DNA of 64,000 bases from Chitinibacter sp. SCUT-21 (lineage in GTDB: Bacteria; Pseudomonadota; Gammaproteobacteria; Burkholderiales; Chitinibacteraceae): assembly GCA_041874755.1 (NCBI GenBank), contig CP102611.1, positions 3,100,001 to 3,164,000 of the forward strand, in the 5' to 3' direction. Position numbers and translations under genes: made by a program. This document shows, piece after piece, positions 44,605 through 54,500 of this stretch. How positions within the stretch are numbered: the first letter of the stretch is position 1; each line of letters begins with the position of its first letter. Below the pieces are notes generated by a model that was not told the DNA's origin, searched no databases, and saw nothing but the letters and a program-made list of their open reading frames with translations.

Positions 44605-46491
44605 TTAAACTTTAAAGCGACCAAACATCTCACGCAAAAAGCCAGCGAGGTGATTCAATTGAGCAACTGAATCATTTGCGCGGTGCAAGGCGGCATCAGA
44701 TTGCTGCATTTGGCTGGTAATATTTTCCGCGCTTTGCGCCATCATTGTCGTTGCGTCTTGCTGCTCTTTAGTCGCGTGCGCGATTTCGCTCATTTTCTCC
44801 ATCACTTGGCTCATATTGCGGCGAATATCGACGATTTTTTCCGCGGCTTCATTCGACAAACTCACACCTGATTGCACCGCCCCCAAGGTCGATTCCATAT
44901 TGCGAACCGCTTCGTTGGTCTCGCCACGGATACCATCAATCATGCCAGTGATTTCCAGCGTGGCCGTACTGGTACGCTCGGCCAATTTACGCACCTCATC
45001 AGCCACCACGGCAAAGCCTCGACCTTGTTCACCCGCACGCGCGGCCTCAATGGCAGCGTTAAGCGCCAGCAAATTGGTTTGGTCGGCGATTTCTTTAATT
45101 ACTTGAATAATGCCGCTGATTTCTTGGCTGCGCTGGTTCAGGCGATCGAGCAGGGTTGATAGATCGCGAACTTCGCTCGCTGATTTGCCCACTTCGGTCG
45201 CTACTTCGTTCATTGTTTTGGCCGAATCAGCCGACAGAGCACCGGTATTGTTAACCAAATCGTTCGCTTCACCTGCATTGTCCGCAATGTGGCTAATGCT
45301 GACCGTAATTTCTTCGATTGTTGCAGCATTGGTTGCTGCCATGTCTGATAAAACGCGAGAATCGTCAGAGAGAGTATTAATCACCTGATTAATCTGCTGA
45401 ACCCCGGTAGTGAGGTTTTCGGTCTCTTTGCGCAAATCGCTAAACATGGTGCGCAAACGAGCGGTAAATTGATTGAATGCTTTAGCGGTTTGGGCAATTT
45501 CATCATCGCCTTCAATTTGAATTTGACGGGTTAAATCGCCTTCGCCCTGTGAAATTTCCACCATCCCTTTGCGTACGCGTTCCAAACCAGACAACATGCG
45601 ATTCACAAGGTAGCTCGCCAATGGAATCACGATCACCAAAATTACCAATAATGTGCCAATCGCCATCCACAGCAATTGTTGCAGTGGCGCCAATGCAGTG
45701 GCTTTGTCGATCACCATGACCATATACATGTCAGAGCCTTCGACCGATTTGGCGAAAACAAATTTGCCCTCACCATTAATATCTGTTTCGAAGAAGTCTT
45801 GGCTTTTATCTATATTCGCTAGGATGTCGGCGGTCAATGCTGTGCTTAATTCGCTGAGTGGTTTGAGCACTTTGCTTTGATCCGAGTGGACCAAAATCGT
45901 ACCTTGTTTATCCGCCAAAATCGCATAGCCATTGCCCGTCATCTTAATGCTGAGAACATCTTTTACAATGGCATCCAGGAAAATATCAGAAGAAACTACG
46001 CCAAAAAGTTGACCATCTTTCTTTACGGGGGCGGCAAAGGAAAGAGTCAGTAGTTTTGTCCCCGCATCAATATACGGCGGAGTCATAATCGCTTTATCTT
46101 CTTTAACTGCTTGTAAATACCAAGGGCGCCCTGTGGGGTCATACCCCGGTGGCAGCTTCATATCCTTGGTGTAAAACATTTGCTTGTCGGTTGTACCTAA
46201 ATAGACAACGTCAAAACTAGAACTCCGCACAGCCTGATCAATACTCACTTGAACATCATTGGTTTTTTCCAAAGCTTGCGCTGTTGAACCTAAAATCAAT
46301 TTTTTCTCATGAATCCAGTTACGCAGCATGACGGTGTAGCCGGTTTCCACGCCGATAATCTCGTTGCGCAAACCGGTATTAATCATTTCGTTGCGCATTT
46401 TGCTGTAAGCACCAATGGTGAGAAATGTTGCTACCAGCAAGATGAGAATCGCGATAAAAGCAATAAGTCGCAGGCGTAAAGACGAGAACAT
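44605..46491 (-). CDS. Chemoreceptor with dCache sensor, probable amino-acid receptor
   Basis: 628-residue methyl-accepting protein. TM1 (about 8-28), periplasmic double-Cache domain (about 35-270), TM2 (about 278-302), HAMP (about 303-355) and a signalling domain with tip [20 protein letters not shown]. Tyr117, Arg122, Trp124, Tyr125 (YDPTGRPWY), Tyr140 (PPYID) and Asp169 (SSDI) match, with a constant offset, the six residues reported for amino-acid binding dCache receptors. AAGGGG precedes the ATG at 46491. No xWxxF tail is present. It is monocistronic and about 2 kb from the flagellar block. Confidence 0.93.
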   Translation of the reverse strand: MFSSLRLRLIAFIAILILLVATFLTIGAYSKMRNEMINTGLRNEIIGVETGYTVMLRNWIHEKKLILGSTAQALEKTNDVQVSIDQAVRSSSFDVVYLGTTDKQMFYTKDMKLPPGYDPTGRPWYLQAVKEDKAIMTPPYIDAGTKLLTLSFAAPVKKDGQLFGVVSSDIFLDAIVKDVLSIKMTGNGYAILADKQGTILVHSDQSKVLKPLSELSTALTADILANIDKSQDFFETDINGEGKFVFAKSVEGSDMYMVMVIDKATALAPLQQLLWMAIGTLLVILVIVIPLASYLVNRMLSGLERVRKGMVEISQGEGDLTRQIQIEGDDEIAQTAKAFNQFTARLRTMFSDLRKETENLTTGVQQINQVINTLSDDSRVLSDMAATNAATIEEITVSISHIADNAGEANDLVNNTGALSADSAKTMNEVATEVGKSASEVRDLSTLLDRLNQRSQEISGIIQVIKEIADQTNLLALNAAIEAARAGEQGRGFAVVADEVRKLAERTSTATLEITGMIDGIRGETNEAVRNMESTLGAVQSGVSLSNEAAEKIVDIRRNMSQVMEKMSEIAHATKEQQDATTMMAQSAENITSQMQQSDAALHRANDSVAQLNHLAGFLREMFGRFKV

Positions 46492-46679
46492 GGTGTGACC
46501 CCTTGTGATCAAACTATTTTACTTCTGTATCGGTTTGATATCGGCCAAATCAGGCTGGGCTAAAGGGGCTTGGTCAATATTTTGCGGCAGGCATAATGGC
46601 CAAAACCCTTACGAAAAAATAGATCAAGAAATTGATTTATTCAATCAAGGGTTTAGCAAAGTAAGAAAATAAACTGACA

Positions 46680-48893
46680 TTAGGTGCGGTTGCAGCGCAG
46701 TACTCCCGGTACTTCTTGTAGGCGAGCGAAAATGCGCTGTAATTGCTCGCTATTACGAATTTCAATGGTAAAGGCAATGCGCGCGCGACCATCCCTCACT
46801 TGCATATTGGCCGCACTGACGTTGATTTTTTCGCGCGACATAATATCTGTTAAATCACGCAATAAATTAGCGCGCTCTTGCGCTTCAACGGCAATATCAA
46901 CGGCAAATACATGGCCACTCGTGGCCAAATTGCCCCAGTCGGCACGAATCAGTCTTTCTGGCGCCTCAGCAGCCAAGCGTTTTAGCGCCGTGCAATCGCA
47001 GCGGTGTATAGAAATGCCACGCCCTTTGGTCACATAACCCATCACCGCATCCGGTGGCACCGGTTTGCAGCATTTGGCCAGCATCGTCATCAGTTTATCG
47101 ATACCTTCGATCAAAATGCCTTCGCCATACTGCGTGGCGCGTGCCGCTCGGACATAATCTTCGGGTGTTTCAGGCGTGACGGTTTCAGCTGGGCGCAGCG
47201 CATCGCTAAATGCAAGGTTGAGCTCGCGCAGGCTGACTTCGCCTTGGCCCAAGGCGATATGCACTTCGTCTATCGTTTTGTAACCTAAGCGTGTAGCGAT
47301 TAATTCTTGATTAAGCTGGCTGGCACCTGCCCGTGCCGATTCTTTTTCATATAGGTTTTTGCCTGCTTCAATCGCCACATCAAGGTTTTGCTGTCTTACC
47401 CAATGGCGAATTTTTTGCGCTGCACGATGGCTTTTTACATAGCCTTGATGCAACCAATCTAGACTAGGCCCACCTTCTTTGGTCGACAAAATCTCAACGC
47501 GTTGGCCATTTTCTAGCGCGGTATACAACGGCACAATTTGTCCGTTGATCTTCGCTCCACGGCAGCGGTGGCCTAAATCGGTGTGTAAGTGATAGGCAAA
47601 ATCAACCGGTGTGCTGCCTTTAGGCAGCGAAATCACACGGCCAGCTGGCGTTAACACATAAATCGTGTCTTCAAATAATTCGGCTTTAAACGCGTCGGTA
47701 AATTTGTCGTCAGTGGCAACGTCTTCGCGCCAATCAAGCAGTTGGCGCAGCCAAGCGATTTTTTCTTCATAGCGCGCATCGCCTTGCCCACCTTCTTTGT
47801 AGCGCCAATGCGCCGCGACGCCATATTCGGCGTGGTCGTGCATATCAAAAGTGCGAATCTGCACTTCAACCGCTTTATCTTGTGGGCCTATCACTGCGGT
47901 GTGAAGGCTGCGATAGAAATTACCCTTCGGCTGCGCAATATAGTCGTCAAATTCGCCCGGAATCGGCTGCCACAGATTGTGCACAATGCCGAGCACGGTG
48001 TAGCAATCCTTCACGTCGTCAACCAGCACGCGCACCGCGCGAATGTCGTACAGCTCCGAAAAATCGAGCTTCTTTTTCTGCATCTTTTTCCAGATGCTGT
48101 AAATATGCTTAGGTCGCCCCATTAAGTCGACGTGCGTTACGCCGGCTTTGGCCAGCTCGGCGCGCAGCGTGCTCAACACTTCGGCAATAAAGTGTTCGCG
48201 ATCGACGCGGCGCTCGAGTAGCAGTTTGGCGATTTTTTTATACGTGTCGGTGTGCAAAAAGCGAAAACCGAGGTCTTCCAATTCCCACTTGATTTGCCAC
48301 ACGCCCAAGCGGTTAGCCAAGGGCGCGAAAACATCGAGCGTTTCCTGCGCAATTTTGCGGCGACGCTCTTCTGAAATTTTGGCGATGCTGTGCATCGTTT
48401 GCGTGCGCCACGCCAACTTGATCAATACCGCGCGGATGTCTTCAACCATCGCTAGCAGCATTTTGCGCTGTGCTTCAATTTGCTGCGCGTAGTCATCTGC
48501 CTTGCTGGTGGCGGGTTTGGCCAGCGAGCGCAATTTACGCACTTTGCTAATCCCGTCGACCAGCGAGGCTACCGTGCGACCAAAGCGCTTATCAATCGCT
48601 TCGGCTGATTTCTCGACGAAATCTGGAATGCAAAACAGCAGCGCAGCAATCACCGCATTGGCGTCCATGCGCAAATCAGCGACGATGGATGCGCTGGCCA
48701 CAGCATGCAAAAACAGCGATTCGTCAGTGTCCGGGTTTAACGCCGCGCCATAAACCTCGCCAATCCAATCCAATGCTTCGCGCAGACGCGCGATTTCATT
48801 GGGCGGATAGCGTTCGGCCAAGGCCGCCAGCCAGCGATCGGGATCTGCGGCTTCGGCAATCGATTGAGCGAGCGGGCGGGTGACTGCAACCAT
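46680..48893 (-). CDS. relA: (p)ppGpp synthetase RelA
   Basis: 737 residues. It makes (p)ppGpp in the stringent response. Order: pseudo-hydrolase domain (about 45-190) in which the HD pair needed for hydrolysis is replaced (LLFCIPDFV); synthetase domain (about 240-350) with GRPKHIYSIWKKM and the EFDD (ExDD) motif of monofunctional RelA enzymes rather than RxKD of bifunctional SpoT; TGS domain (about 400-460); and a C-terminal regulatory ACT domain. It should be ribosome-bound and synthesis-only, implying a separate SpoT elsewhere. Weak ribosome binding site. Confidence 0.94.
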   Translation of the reverse strand: MVAVTRPLAQSIAEAADPDRWLAALAERYPPNEIARLREALDWIGEVYGAALNPDTDESLFLHAVASASIVADLRMDANAVIAALLFCIPDFVEKSAEAIDKRFGRTVASLVDGISKVRKLRSLAKPATSKADDYAQQIEAQRKMLLAMVEDIRAVLIKLAWRTQTMHSIAKISEERRRKIAQETLDVFAPLANRLGVWQIKWELEDLGFRFLHTDTYKKIAKLLLERRVDREHFIAEVLSTLRAELAKAGVTHVDLMGRPKHIYSIWKKMQKKKLDFSELYDIRAVRVLVDDVKDCYTVLGIVHNLWQPIPGEFDDYIAQPKGNFYRSLHTAVIGPQDKAVEVQIRTFDMHDHAEYGVAAHWRYKEGGQGDARYEEKIAWLRQLLDWREDVATDDKFTDAFKAELFEDTIYVLTPAGRVISLPKGSTPVDFAYHLHTDLGHRCRGAKINGQIVPLYTALENGQRVEILSTKEGGPSLDWLHQGYVKSHRAAQKIRHWVRQQNLDVAIEAGKNLYEKESARAGASQLNQELIATRLGYKTIDEVHIALGQGEVSLRELNLAFSDALRPAETVTPETPEDYVRAARATQYGEGILIEGIDKLMTMLAKCCKPVPPDAVMGYVTKGRGISIHRCDCTALKRLAAEAPERLIRADWGNLATSGHVFAVDIAVEAQERANLLRDLTDIMSREKINVSAANMQVRDGRARIAFTIEIRNSEQLQRIFARLQEVPGVLRCNRT

Positions 48894-48998
48894 AATTAAT
48901 CAGCGGTCCTTGGCTGGAACGATCTATATTTTAGCGATGATTGAATTTTGCCCAATTTAACCGGTCTGTCATAGCTAAATTAACGCGAAAATTTACAA

Positions 48999-49553
48999 AT
49001 GCCTCGAAAACACTTGCGTCGGTGGTTACCTGACCAACACACCTTACATAAAAACGTTTTTTTAAGCCGCTTTGCGCATTGGTTTGAACATCCTAATTTA
49101 TGGCACCTTAATCGCCGTTCTGTCGCCGGTGGCATGGCCGCGGGTATGATCGGCGGTCTGATTCCGGGTCCGCTGCAGGTTATTACTGCCTCGGTATTGG
49201 CGCTGGTGTTTCGGGTGAATTTGCCCGTGGCGATCTTTGCCACTTTTTATACCAATCCGTTTACGATTGCGCCGATTTACTGGGTGGCGTTTTTGCTGGG
49301 CTCTTGGGTGACTGGTCAAGATGGCGGCGCAACGATGGCGCAGATGCCGTCGTTTATGGATTTGGCTTTTCTAGATTGGATTGCCGCGATGGGCTTGTGG
49401 GTGCAATCCTTGGGCATGCCGCTATTGGTTGGTTTGCCGCTATTAAGTATTTTGCTGGCGATTGCCGCTTATGTGTTGGTGCAAGTGTGTTGGCGAGTAT
49501 GGGTGTATTGGGCGCTACGCAAGAAAGCAAAACGCCCACGGGGCAATACCTGA
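48999..49553 (+). CDS. DUF2062 membrane protein
   Basis: 184 residues with about four membrane helices, matching the DUF2062 family: RSVAGGMAAGMIGGLIPGP, VFRVNLPVAIFATFYTNPFT and a basic C-terminus (RKKAKRPRGNT). Function unknown; these are inner-membrane proteins common in proteobacteria. It is divergent from relA and convergent with rsgA. Confidence 0.85.
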   Translation: MPRKHLRRWLPDQHTLHKNVFLSRFAHWFEHPNLWHLNRRSVAGGMAAGMIGGLIPGPLQVITASVLALVFRVNLPVAIFATFYTNPFTIAPIYWVAFLLGSWVTGQDGGATMAQMPSFMDLAFLDWIAAMGLWVQSLGMPLLVGLPLLSILLAIAAYVLVQVCWRVWVYWALRKKAKRPRGNT

Positions 49554-49572
49554 TGGTGTATATGAAGACCGC

Positions 49573-50457
49573 TTAATAATTCGTCGCCGCCAATTGAATT
49601 TCGTCTTGCAGTCTATGCATTAATTCCAAACGCGTTGGCGCAATCTCACCCGCCGCTACGGCGCTCAGCACCGCGCAGCCAGGTTCTTGGCGGTGGCGGC
49701 AATTACTAAAACGACATTGCCCCACGTGCGGCGCCATATCGGCCATTAAATGCGGCAGCGACTCGGCGCGCATATGTGCCAAACCAAATGATTGCAAGCC
49801 GGGCGAGTCGATTAACTCAGCACGTGCATTCAATTTGTATAGTTGCGCATGCGTCGTCGTGTGCTTGCCCGAATCCAGCGCCAGCGAAATATCGTTGACC
49901 CGCGCATTTGCGTCCGGAATCAGCGCATTGGTAATTGTCGATTTACCCATGCCCGATTGGCCGACCAACACTGAAATCTGGCCATCCAGCCACGGCAATA
50001 GCGGGCTTAGGTCTTGTTTGGCCGAAATCTCAACCACCGGATAATCAAAGCGTTTGTAATAGGCCAAGCGCTCGCGCGCGGCTTCGCTTTCGGGTAAATC
50101 GCATTTATTCAGGCAAATCACCGCGCGGATATTGGCGTCAGCAGCGGCGAGCAGGGCGCGGCCGATCAGCTCGTCCGAAAAGCTTGGCACCGATGCGACG
50201 ACGATGATAATTTGCGTCACGTTCGCCGCGATCAATTTGCTTTTCCACTGATCGGAGCGATACAGCAGCGTTTTGCGCTCAAGCGCCTTATTAATCACCG
50301 CTTGCTCGGCGTTGATAATGTCGATCGCGACATAATCACCGCAGGCGTAATCGGTTTTTTTTCCGCGGGTGGAGGCGGAAAGGCGGCGGCCATCGTCGAG
50401 CTCAACGATGTAAACCTTGCCATAGCTGGTAACAATGCGGGCGGTAGTAGCAGTCAT
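49573..50457 (-). CDS. rsgA: Ribosome biogenesis GTPase RsgA
   Basis: 294 residues. Circularly permuted GTPase that helps mature the 30S subunit. N-terminal OB fold, then GTPase motifs in the order G4 (NKCD), G1 (GQSGMGKST), G3 (DSPG), and a C-terminal zinc finger (GQCRFSNCRHRQEPGC). Gap of 14 bases to the upstream pterin dehydratase gene; the M48 protease-dehydratase-rsgA order facing orn is common in betaproteobacteria. Confidence 0.96.
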   Translation of the reverse strand: MTATTARIVTSYGKVYIVELDDGRRLSASTRGKKTDYACGDYVAIDIINAEQAVINKALERKTLLYRSDQWKSKLIAANVTQIIIVVASVPSFSDELIGRALLAAADANIRAVICLNKCDLPESEAARERLAYYKRFDYPVVEISAKQDLSPLLPWLDGQISVLVGQSGMGKSTITNALIPDANARVNDISLALDSGKHTTTHAQLYKLNARAELIDSPGLQSFGLAHMRAESLPHLMADMAPHVGQCRFSNCRHRQEPGCAVLSAVAAGEIAPTRLELMHRLQDEIQLAATNY

Positions 50458-50471
50458 GAAGCCTTGTGGGT

Positions 50472-50786
50472 CTACGCCTTCAATTTGTCGACTCGGGCGG
50501 CGCAGATAAAATCATTACGGGAAAGGCCGCCGGCTGAGTGGGTGTTCCAAATCAGCTTGCAGCGACCAAAGCTTAAATCCATCGCAGGATGGTGGTTTTG
50601 CTGATGCGCAATATACGCCACCGCGTTTACAAAGCTCATCGTTTCATGAAAATTGCGAAAACGAAACGTTTTTTCTAATGAGCCGTTCACGATAATCCAG
50701 TCTTGCAAATCGGTGGCAAGCATTTCAGCCGCCACCTCGTCGAGTTTCTCGGCTTTTTCAATACAGCTTTCTTGTGCTAAAGACAT
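50472..50786 (-). CDS. 4a-hydroxytetrahydrobiopterin dehydratase
   Basis: 104-residue pterin-4a-carbinolamine dehydratase (PhhB/PCD), which regenerates tetrahydrobiopterin-type cofactors or acts in molybdopterin-related steps. The active-site signature QNHHPAMDL and the WNTHSAGGLSRND segment are intact. It lies in an operon with the M48 protease and rsgA; no aromatic hydroxylase gene is adjacent. An alternative ATG lies one codon upstream. Confidence 0.92.
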   Translation of the reverse strand: MSLAQESCIEKAEKLDEVAAEMLATDLQDWIIVNGSLEKTFRFRNFHETMSFVNAVAYIAHQQNHHPAMDLSFGRCKLIWNTHSAGGLSRNDFICAARVDKLKA

Positions 50787-50846
50787 CATCGCTACTCCAT
50801 CCGCGCAATAAGTCGTTCTAGCACGGATGGCGCACGATGTAAGTCT

Positions 50847-52112
50847 TTATGCGTTTAAACGGCGTAATGCGGCAATACGCAGGCTCGCCGGTGGGTGGCT
50901 ATCGTAAAACATACTGTGCAGCGGGTCTGGCGTTAAGGTCGATGCGTTGTCGCGATACAGTTTGACCAGGGCAGTGACCAAGTCTTCACTTGAGCCACCT
51001 GACTGAGCACACACTTTGGCCGCATACGCGTCAGCCTCGTATTCGTGCTTGCGTGAGGTGATCGAACTAATTGGCGACAAAATAAAGGTAAACACCGGCA
51101 ACACCATAAAGAACAACAGCAGAGCGGCGGCGGTGCTTGGCGTACTCACGCCCAAACCTTGGTAAAACCATGGCTGAGTTTTTAATACGCCCAATAGCCA
51201 CAGCAGGCCCAGCATCAGCGCAAAAGTCCAAACCAAGCGTTTGACGATATGGCGGTGTTTAAAGTGGCCCAATTCGTGCGCCAGCACCGCTTCCACTTCA
51301 GCCGGTTCCAGATGCGTGAGCAGCGTATCGAAAAAGACGATGCGCTTTGATTTGCCAAGGCCGGTAAAGTAAGCGTTGCCGTGGCTAGAGCGCTTGCTGC
51401 CATCCATCACAAACAGGCCATTGCTTTTAAAACCGCAGCGCGCCAATAGTGCAACGATACGCTCTTTCATTGCGCCGTCTTCCATTGGCACAAATTTATT
51501 AAATAGTGGTGCAATAAAGGTTGGGAACACCCACATGAGGGTGAGTGAGAACACCAGCCAAGTTGCCCACACATACAACCACCACATCTCGCCCATTTGC
51601 CCCATTAGCCACAAAATTGCGGCCAACAGCGGCAGGCCAATGATGGCGCCGATACAGGTCGATTTAATTAAATCGGTGATAAACAGCTTGGCGCTCATCT
51701 GATTAAAACCAAAGCGTGCTTCAATCACAAAAGTGGAAATCAGCGAAAAGGGCAGGCTGATGAGAGTGCTGAACACGGCCAAGCTGCCAATCAGCGCTAA
51801 ACCTTGCGCCAGTTCAGACTCAAACCACGGGCTGGTCAGTTGCGATAGCAACTCAATGCCGCCACCCACAGTAAAGGCCACCAAGACCATGGCATCAAAA
51901 ATATTGCTGAACATACCAAAGCGCGTTTTGGCTACCGTATACGCGGCCGCTTTGCCATGCGCATCAAGCGTGATTTGCTCGGCAAATTCAGCGGGAACCG
52001 CTTTGCGGTGTTTGCGTACATGGTTGATGTGCCGCATTGCGAGCCACATTTGTAGCAGCACGCTGCTCACCAAGGCGAATAAAAATAGAATTGAAAATTG
52101 ATGGGCAGTCAT
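50847..52112 (-). CDS. M48 family membrane metalloprotease (Ste24-like)
   Basis: 421-residue integral membrane zinc protease of the CAAX-protease/Ste24 type. About seven membrane helices, catalytic HELGHFKHRH (HExxH) near residue 280 and the third zinc ligand in HEYEADAYA. The larger size and N-terminal helices separate it from HtpX. Probably degrades or processes envelope proteins. Heads the minus operon and is divergent from orn with a 46-base gap. Confidence 0.93.
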   Translation of the reverse strand: MTAHQFSILFLFALVSSVLLQMWLAMRHINHVRKHRKAVPAEFAEQITLDAHGKAAAYTVAKTRFGMFSNIFDAMVLVAFTVGGGIELLSQLTSPWFESELAQGLALIGSLAVFSTLISLPFSLISTFVIEARFGFNQMSAKLFITDLIKSTCIGAIIGLPLLAAILWLMGQMGEMWWLYVWATWLVFSLTLMWVFPTFIAPLFNKFVPMEDGAMKERIVALLARCGFKSNGLFVMDGSKRSSHGNAYFTGLGKSKRIVFFDTLLTHLEPAEVEAVLAHELGHFKHRHIVKRLVWTFALMLGLLWLLGVLKTQPWFYQGLGVSTPSTAAALLLFFMVLPVFTFILSPISSITSRKHEYEADAYAAKVCAQSGGSSEDLVTALVKLYRDNASTLTPDPLHSMFYDSHPPASLRIAALRRLNA

Positions 52113-52158
52113 GGTCTTGCGCTAAAATGAGGTCTTTACGTAATTCAAGTGAGTAAGT

Positions 52159-52755
52159 ATGCCACAAGACCAGAACCACCTCATCTGGATCGACATGGAA
52201 ATGACGGGCCTAGAGCCAGAAACTGACCGTGTCATCGAAATTGCCGTGGTGATTACCGATAGTCATTTGAATATTGTCGCCGAAGGCCCGAGCCTGGTTG
52301 TGCATCAAAGCGATGCGGTGATGGACGCGATGGACGAGTGGTGCACCAAGACGCATGGCAATTCGGGGCTGACCGCCAAAGTGAAAGCATCGACTTTGTC
52401 TGAAGCTGAAGTTGAAGCGCAAGTGATCGAATTCATCAGCCAATACTGCCCGAAAGGCGTGTCGCCCTTATGCGGCAACTCGGTCCATCAAGACCGCCGC
52501 TTTTTGGTCAAATACATGCCCGAGCTGGAAAGCTGGTTCCACTACCGCAATCTGGACGTCTCAACGCTAAAAGAATTGTGCAAACGCTGGAAGCCCGAAG
52601 TGGCCAAGCAATTTAAAAAGCGCGGCGCGCACACCGCATTGGCCGATATTCTGGAGTCGATCGACGAGCTGAAATTCTACCGCGACAACTTCATCAAGTT
52701 GGCGGGCGAGGGAGTGGATGTTGCGCTTTTACAGACTGAAGAGGATGACGCCTGA
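52159..52755 (+). CDS. orn: Oligoribonuclease
   Basis: 198-residue 3'-5' exoribonuclease that finishes degradation of 2-5 nt RNAs and of pGpG from c-di-GMP turnover. DEDDh residues: Asp and Glu in WIDMEMTGL, Asp in [10 protein letters not shown], and His/Asp in HTALADI. Divergent from the M48 protease gene. Relevant to the c-di-GMP enzyme encoded elsewhere in the window. Confidence 0.97.
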   Translation: MPQDQNHLIWIDMEMTGLEPETDRVIEIAVVITDSHLNIVAEGPSLVVHQSDAVMDAMDEWCTKTHGNSGLTAKVKASTLSEAEVEAQVIEFISQYCPKGVSPLCGNSVHQDRRFLVKYMPELESWFHYRNLDVSTLKELCKRWKPEVAKQFKKRGAHTALADILESIDELKFYRDNFIKLAGEGVDVALLQTEEDDA

Positions 52756-52841
52756 GGCGGTGTGATTCGCAAGTGACAGCTCGTCTCATGTGGGCGAGCT
52801 GGTTTGGCATAACAGTCTGACCATAAAGATTTTGACTTTCG

Positions 52842-53354
52842 ATGATAAATTTCCCCGCTCCTTTTTCCCCCGAAGTTGAAGCCTTAGCGACCGAGATCGG
52901 TCAGTTATTACTCGCGCGTGGCGAAACGCTCTCGACGGCTGAATCGTGCACTGGCGGTTTAATCGCCGCAGCGATTACCGAGATCGCGGGTTCGAGCGCA
53001 TGGTTTGAACGCGGTTACATCACCTACGCCAACCACGCCAAAGCCGAGATGCTCGATGTTCCGCCGGCTTTTATCGACGGCCTTGGCGCGGTGAGCGAGC
53101 CTGTGGTCGCGGCAATGGCGCAAGGCGCAGCAAGCAATGCCAACGCCCGTTGGGCAATCGCCGTTTCGGGGGTCGCAGGGCCAAGCGGCGGCAGCGCCGA
53201 AAAACCAGTTGGTACGGTGTGGCTCGCTTGGGCAACCCCAAACGGAATCGTGACGGAGAGGCAGGTATTTGCTGGTGATCGAACTCAGGTAAGGGCTGCC
53301 ACGGTATACCGGGCGTTGTATCGTTTGGCTGAACTGATTAAAGCGGCGCATTAA
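52842..53354 (+). CDS. pncC: Nicotinamide-nucleotide amidase PncC (CinA family)
   Basis: 170 residues, single CinA C-terminal domain, which deamidates nicotinamide mononucleotide in NAD recycling. LSTAESCTGGLIAA and the ISGVAGPSGG-like segment (VSGVAGPSGGSAEKPVGTVW) are characteristic. Its TAA stop overlaps the ATG of the following WYL regulator (TAATG), so they are coupled. Confidence 0.93.
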   Translation: MINFPAPFSPEVEALATEIGQLLLARGETLSTAESCTGGLIAAAITEIAGSSAWFERGYITYANHAKAEMLDVPPAFIDGLGAVSEPVVAAMAQGAASNANARWAIAVSGVAGPSGGSAEKPVGTVWLAWATPNGIVTERQVFAGDRTQVRAATVYRALYRLAELIKAAH

Positions 53355-54043
53355 TGTCGCGCGCGCAACGCCTGCTCGATTTATTGCAATTATTGCGCAT
53401 GCATCGCTTTCCGGTGGCAGGTAGCGAATTGGCTGCGCAATTGGGCATTAGTTTGCGCACGCTGTATCGCGATATTGCCACGTTGCAAGCGCAGGGCGCG
53501 CAGATTGAAGGCGAGGCGGGATTGGGTTATGTGCTCAAACCGGGCTTTACATTGCCGCCGCTGATGTTTAGCCCAGAAGAATTGGATGCGCTGGTGCTGG
53601 GCTTGCGCTGGGTAGCCGAGCGCGCTGATGATGATTTGCAAAGTGCAGCTCGCCAGGCCAAAGCCAAAATCTCCGCCGTATTACCCGCTACCTTGCGCCA
53701 TCAATTAGATCACTCGCCGCTGCTGATTGGCCCCAACGAAATCGCAGAGGGCAGCCATGATTTTCTGGCGGAAATTCGCCTCGCAATCCGCGAGCAAACC
53801 AAGTTAGCAATTCGATATTCCGACTCGAAAAGTCAAGCCAGCGAGCGTATCGTGTGGCCGCTGGCCTTGGGATTTTTTGATCAGGTGCGCATTTTGATTG
53901 CTTGGTGCGAGTTACGCGCGCAATTTCGCTGCTTTCGCACCGACCGCATTCATCAGCTCTTGACGGCCGAAACCCGCTATTCCACCCCGCGGCAGCAATT
54001 ATTGCAGCAATGGCGTGAGCAGGAAGGTATTGCCAATTCTTAG
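53354..54043 (+). CDS. YafY-type HTH/WYL transcriptional regulator
   Basis: 229 residues. N-terminal winged helix (about 1-60: SRAQRLLDLLQLLRMHRFPV ... SLRTLYRDIATL) and a C-terminal WYL domain (about 130-210: LAIRYSDSKSQ, RIVWPLALGF, FRTDRIHQL). WYL proteins often sense nucleic-acid or nucleotide ligands. Here the Trp of WYL is within ILIAWCELR. It precedes a VOC-family gene, a common pairing that suggests regulation of its neighbour. Confidence 0.88.
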   Translation: MSRAQRLLDLLQLLRMHRFPVAGSELAAQLGISLRTLYRDIATLQAQGAQIEGEAGLGYVLKPGFTLPPLMFSPEELDALVLGLRWVAERADDDLQSAARQAKAKISAVLPATLRHQLDHSPLLIGPNEIAEGSHDFLAEIRLAIREQTKLAIRYSDSKSQASERIVWPLALGFFDQVRILIAWCELRAQFRCFRTDRIHQLLTAETRYSTPRQQLLQQWREQEGIANS

Positions 54044-54134
54044 ATACTGCTGACATTTTCTGACACTAGCACCCCCTATGATGGCGACACGCTCAAACGC
54101 AGCCAGGTGGCGCGTAGCGTTGTGGAGAGAAACA

Positions 54135-54500
54135 ATGTTGGCACCCAATTTGGTTTTGTATTACGTCGAAAATGTCGCGCGCAGCGCTGCCTTGTATGGC
54201 GAATTAATGGGCAGCGCGCCGATTGAACAATCCGAAGGGTTTGCGATGTTTAAGCTCGCCTCTGGCATGATGCTGGGGTTTTGGGCTAAGGCGACGGTTG
54301 CCCCGCCAGCAGCGTGGCAGGGTGCGGGCGGTGAATTGTGTTTTGCCGTCGCGGATGAGGCACTGTTGCAGCAACATTTTGTCGCCTTGCAAGCCAAAGG
54401 CCTGACGATCGCGCAAGAAATTACCGAGATGGAGTTTGGCCGCACTTTTGTGGCGCTAGACCCTGATGGACACCGTCTGCGGGTCTATTTCCCAAGCTAA
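54135..54500 (+). CDS. VOC (glyoxalase/bleomycin-resistance) family protein
   Basis: 121 residues, two beta-alpha-beta-beta-beta modules. Segments LVLYYVENVARSAALYGELM and FVALDPDGHRLRVYFP are typical of the VOC fold. Whether it binds metal and which compound it acts on cannot be read; drug-resistance naming would be speculation. GGAGAG precedes ATG 54135. Its last four bases overlap the stop of the convergent GntR-type gene. Confidence 0.85.
   Translation: MLAPNLVLYYVENVARSAALYGELMGSAPIEQSEGFAMFKLASGMMLGFWAKATVAPPAAWQGAGGELCFAVADEALLQQHFVALQAKGLTIAQEITEMEFGRTFVALDPDGHRLRVYFPS

Noticed and set aside
46538..46545. GCCGATAT (minus strand) before the dCache receptor, close to the sigma-28 -10 element
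   Set aside because: The -10 is good, but the matching -35 position has no TAAA, so a flagellar sigma promoter is not supported from sequence alone.
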